A stretch of 64,000 bases of DNA from Novosphingobium pentaromativorans US6-1 (lineage in GTDB: Bacteria > Pseudomonadota > Alphaproteobacteria > Sphingomonadales > Sphingomonadaceae): positions 2,522,501 to 2,586,500 of the forward strand of contig NZ_CP009291.1 in assembly GCF_000767465.1 (NCBI RefSeq), written 5' to 3'. A program made the position numbers and the translations under genes. The notes below the pieces were generated by a model. The model searched no databases and was not told the origin of the DNA. It worked only from the letters and a program-made list of their open reading frames with translations. Shown in pieces: positions 63,684 through 64,000 of this stretch (position 1 is its first letter; every line of letters starts with the position of its first letter).

Positions 63684-64000
63684 ATGAAAAATATTCCTGC
63701 GGTTGCGACGCTTCTCTCCGCCCTTTGCCTTTCCACCTCGGTCCCGGCCATCAGCGCCGAGCCGCCGCGTATCGAGATGGCCAGCCCTACGGTGCCCGAT
63801 GCGGTCGACAGTCCCTGGCCGGGCGGAACGATCCAGCTCGACATCGATGCGAGCGACGTGACTCGCGCGACCTACAAGGTGACCGAAACGATTCCGGTTG
63901 CGCCCGGGACCGAGCGGCTGACGCTGCTCTTTCCGCAGTGGCTGCCCGGCAACCACGGGCCGCGCGGGCCGCTGGCGGAACTGGTCGACTTGCGCTTCAC
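63684..64000 (+). CDS. M61-family peptidase, N-terminal part only
   Basis: The 105 visible codons start with a signal peptide ([20 protein letters not shown]) and then the beta-sandwich N-domain of M61 glycyl aminopeptidases ([35 protein letters not shown]). The HExxH metal site lies beyond the window. It is divergent from hisS. A CCGGGT-N7-ACCCGG hairpin lies directly before the ATG. Confidence 0.8.
   Translation, partial: MKNIPAVATLLSALCLSTSVPAISAEPPRIEMASPTVPDAVDSPWPGGTIQLDIDASDVTRATYKVTETIPVAPGTERLTLLFPQWLPGNHGPRGPLAELVDLRF

Overview
The window is a stretch of GC-rich alphaproteobacterial chromosome. The gene content points to a sphingomonad, most likely Novosphingobium-like: a Rieske/extradiol aromatic catabolic cluster, a DUF4167 protein, sphingomonad-style PheA, cytochrome c and DUF4350/DUF4129 proteins, and strong codon bias. 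This assignment rests on recognising protein families by eye, not on a search.

Layout. Positions 1-6928 hold one minus-strand catabolic operon. In transcription order it encodes a Rieske dioxygenase (alpha and beta), a bicupin gentisate-type dioxygenase, a luciferase-like flavin monooxygenase split by an intact IS3-family element, a LigAB-type extradiol dioxygenase and the start of a VOC-type extradiol dioxygenase. A gene-free stretch (6929-7673) with an FNR-like box leads to tRNA-Gln(CUG). The catabolic block lies beyond the 3' end of this tRNA, as expected for an acquired island. From 7.9 kb on, the content is core: enoyl-CoA hydratase, ppx-rlmE, cytochrome c and pheA. A six-gene overlapping membrane operon follows (DUF4129, DUF4350, MoxR ATPase, DUF58, SpoIIM-like, RDD), then two GNAT acetyltransferases, a ZntB-like transporter, ispG and an aspartic protease.

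The centre (23.4-36.6 kb) holds rpoC and rpoB on the minus strand. They face away from plus-strand rplJ-rplL, separated by an envelope protein gene. The usual co-directional rplJL-rpoBC order is therefore broken here. rpoB has a near-consensus promoter and an attenuator-like hairpin in its leader. CHAD and CYTH proteins follow, then a lipoprotein cytochrome c, a MATE pump, CIRCE-controlled groES-groEL, a class A beta-lactamase-fold protein lacking the omega-loop glutamate motif, polA, an MscS channel and a CDC48-type AAA ATPase.

The last part has a gene-poor stretch (49793-50570) with a candidate small RNA on the minus strand and a cobalamin-riboswitch-like block. Next come a universal stress protein, a LysR regulator divergent from scoAB, glutathione peroxidase, glutathione transferase, sulfurtransferase, metK with a SahR-like operator, lnt, DUF4167, prfA-prmC, hisS and the start of an M61 peptidase. 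The most promising leads are the multi-dioxygenase cluster at a tRNA, the orphan terminator/sRNA upstream of cdc48, the membrane operon and the metK operator.
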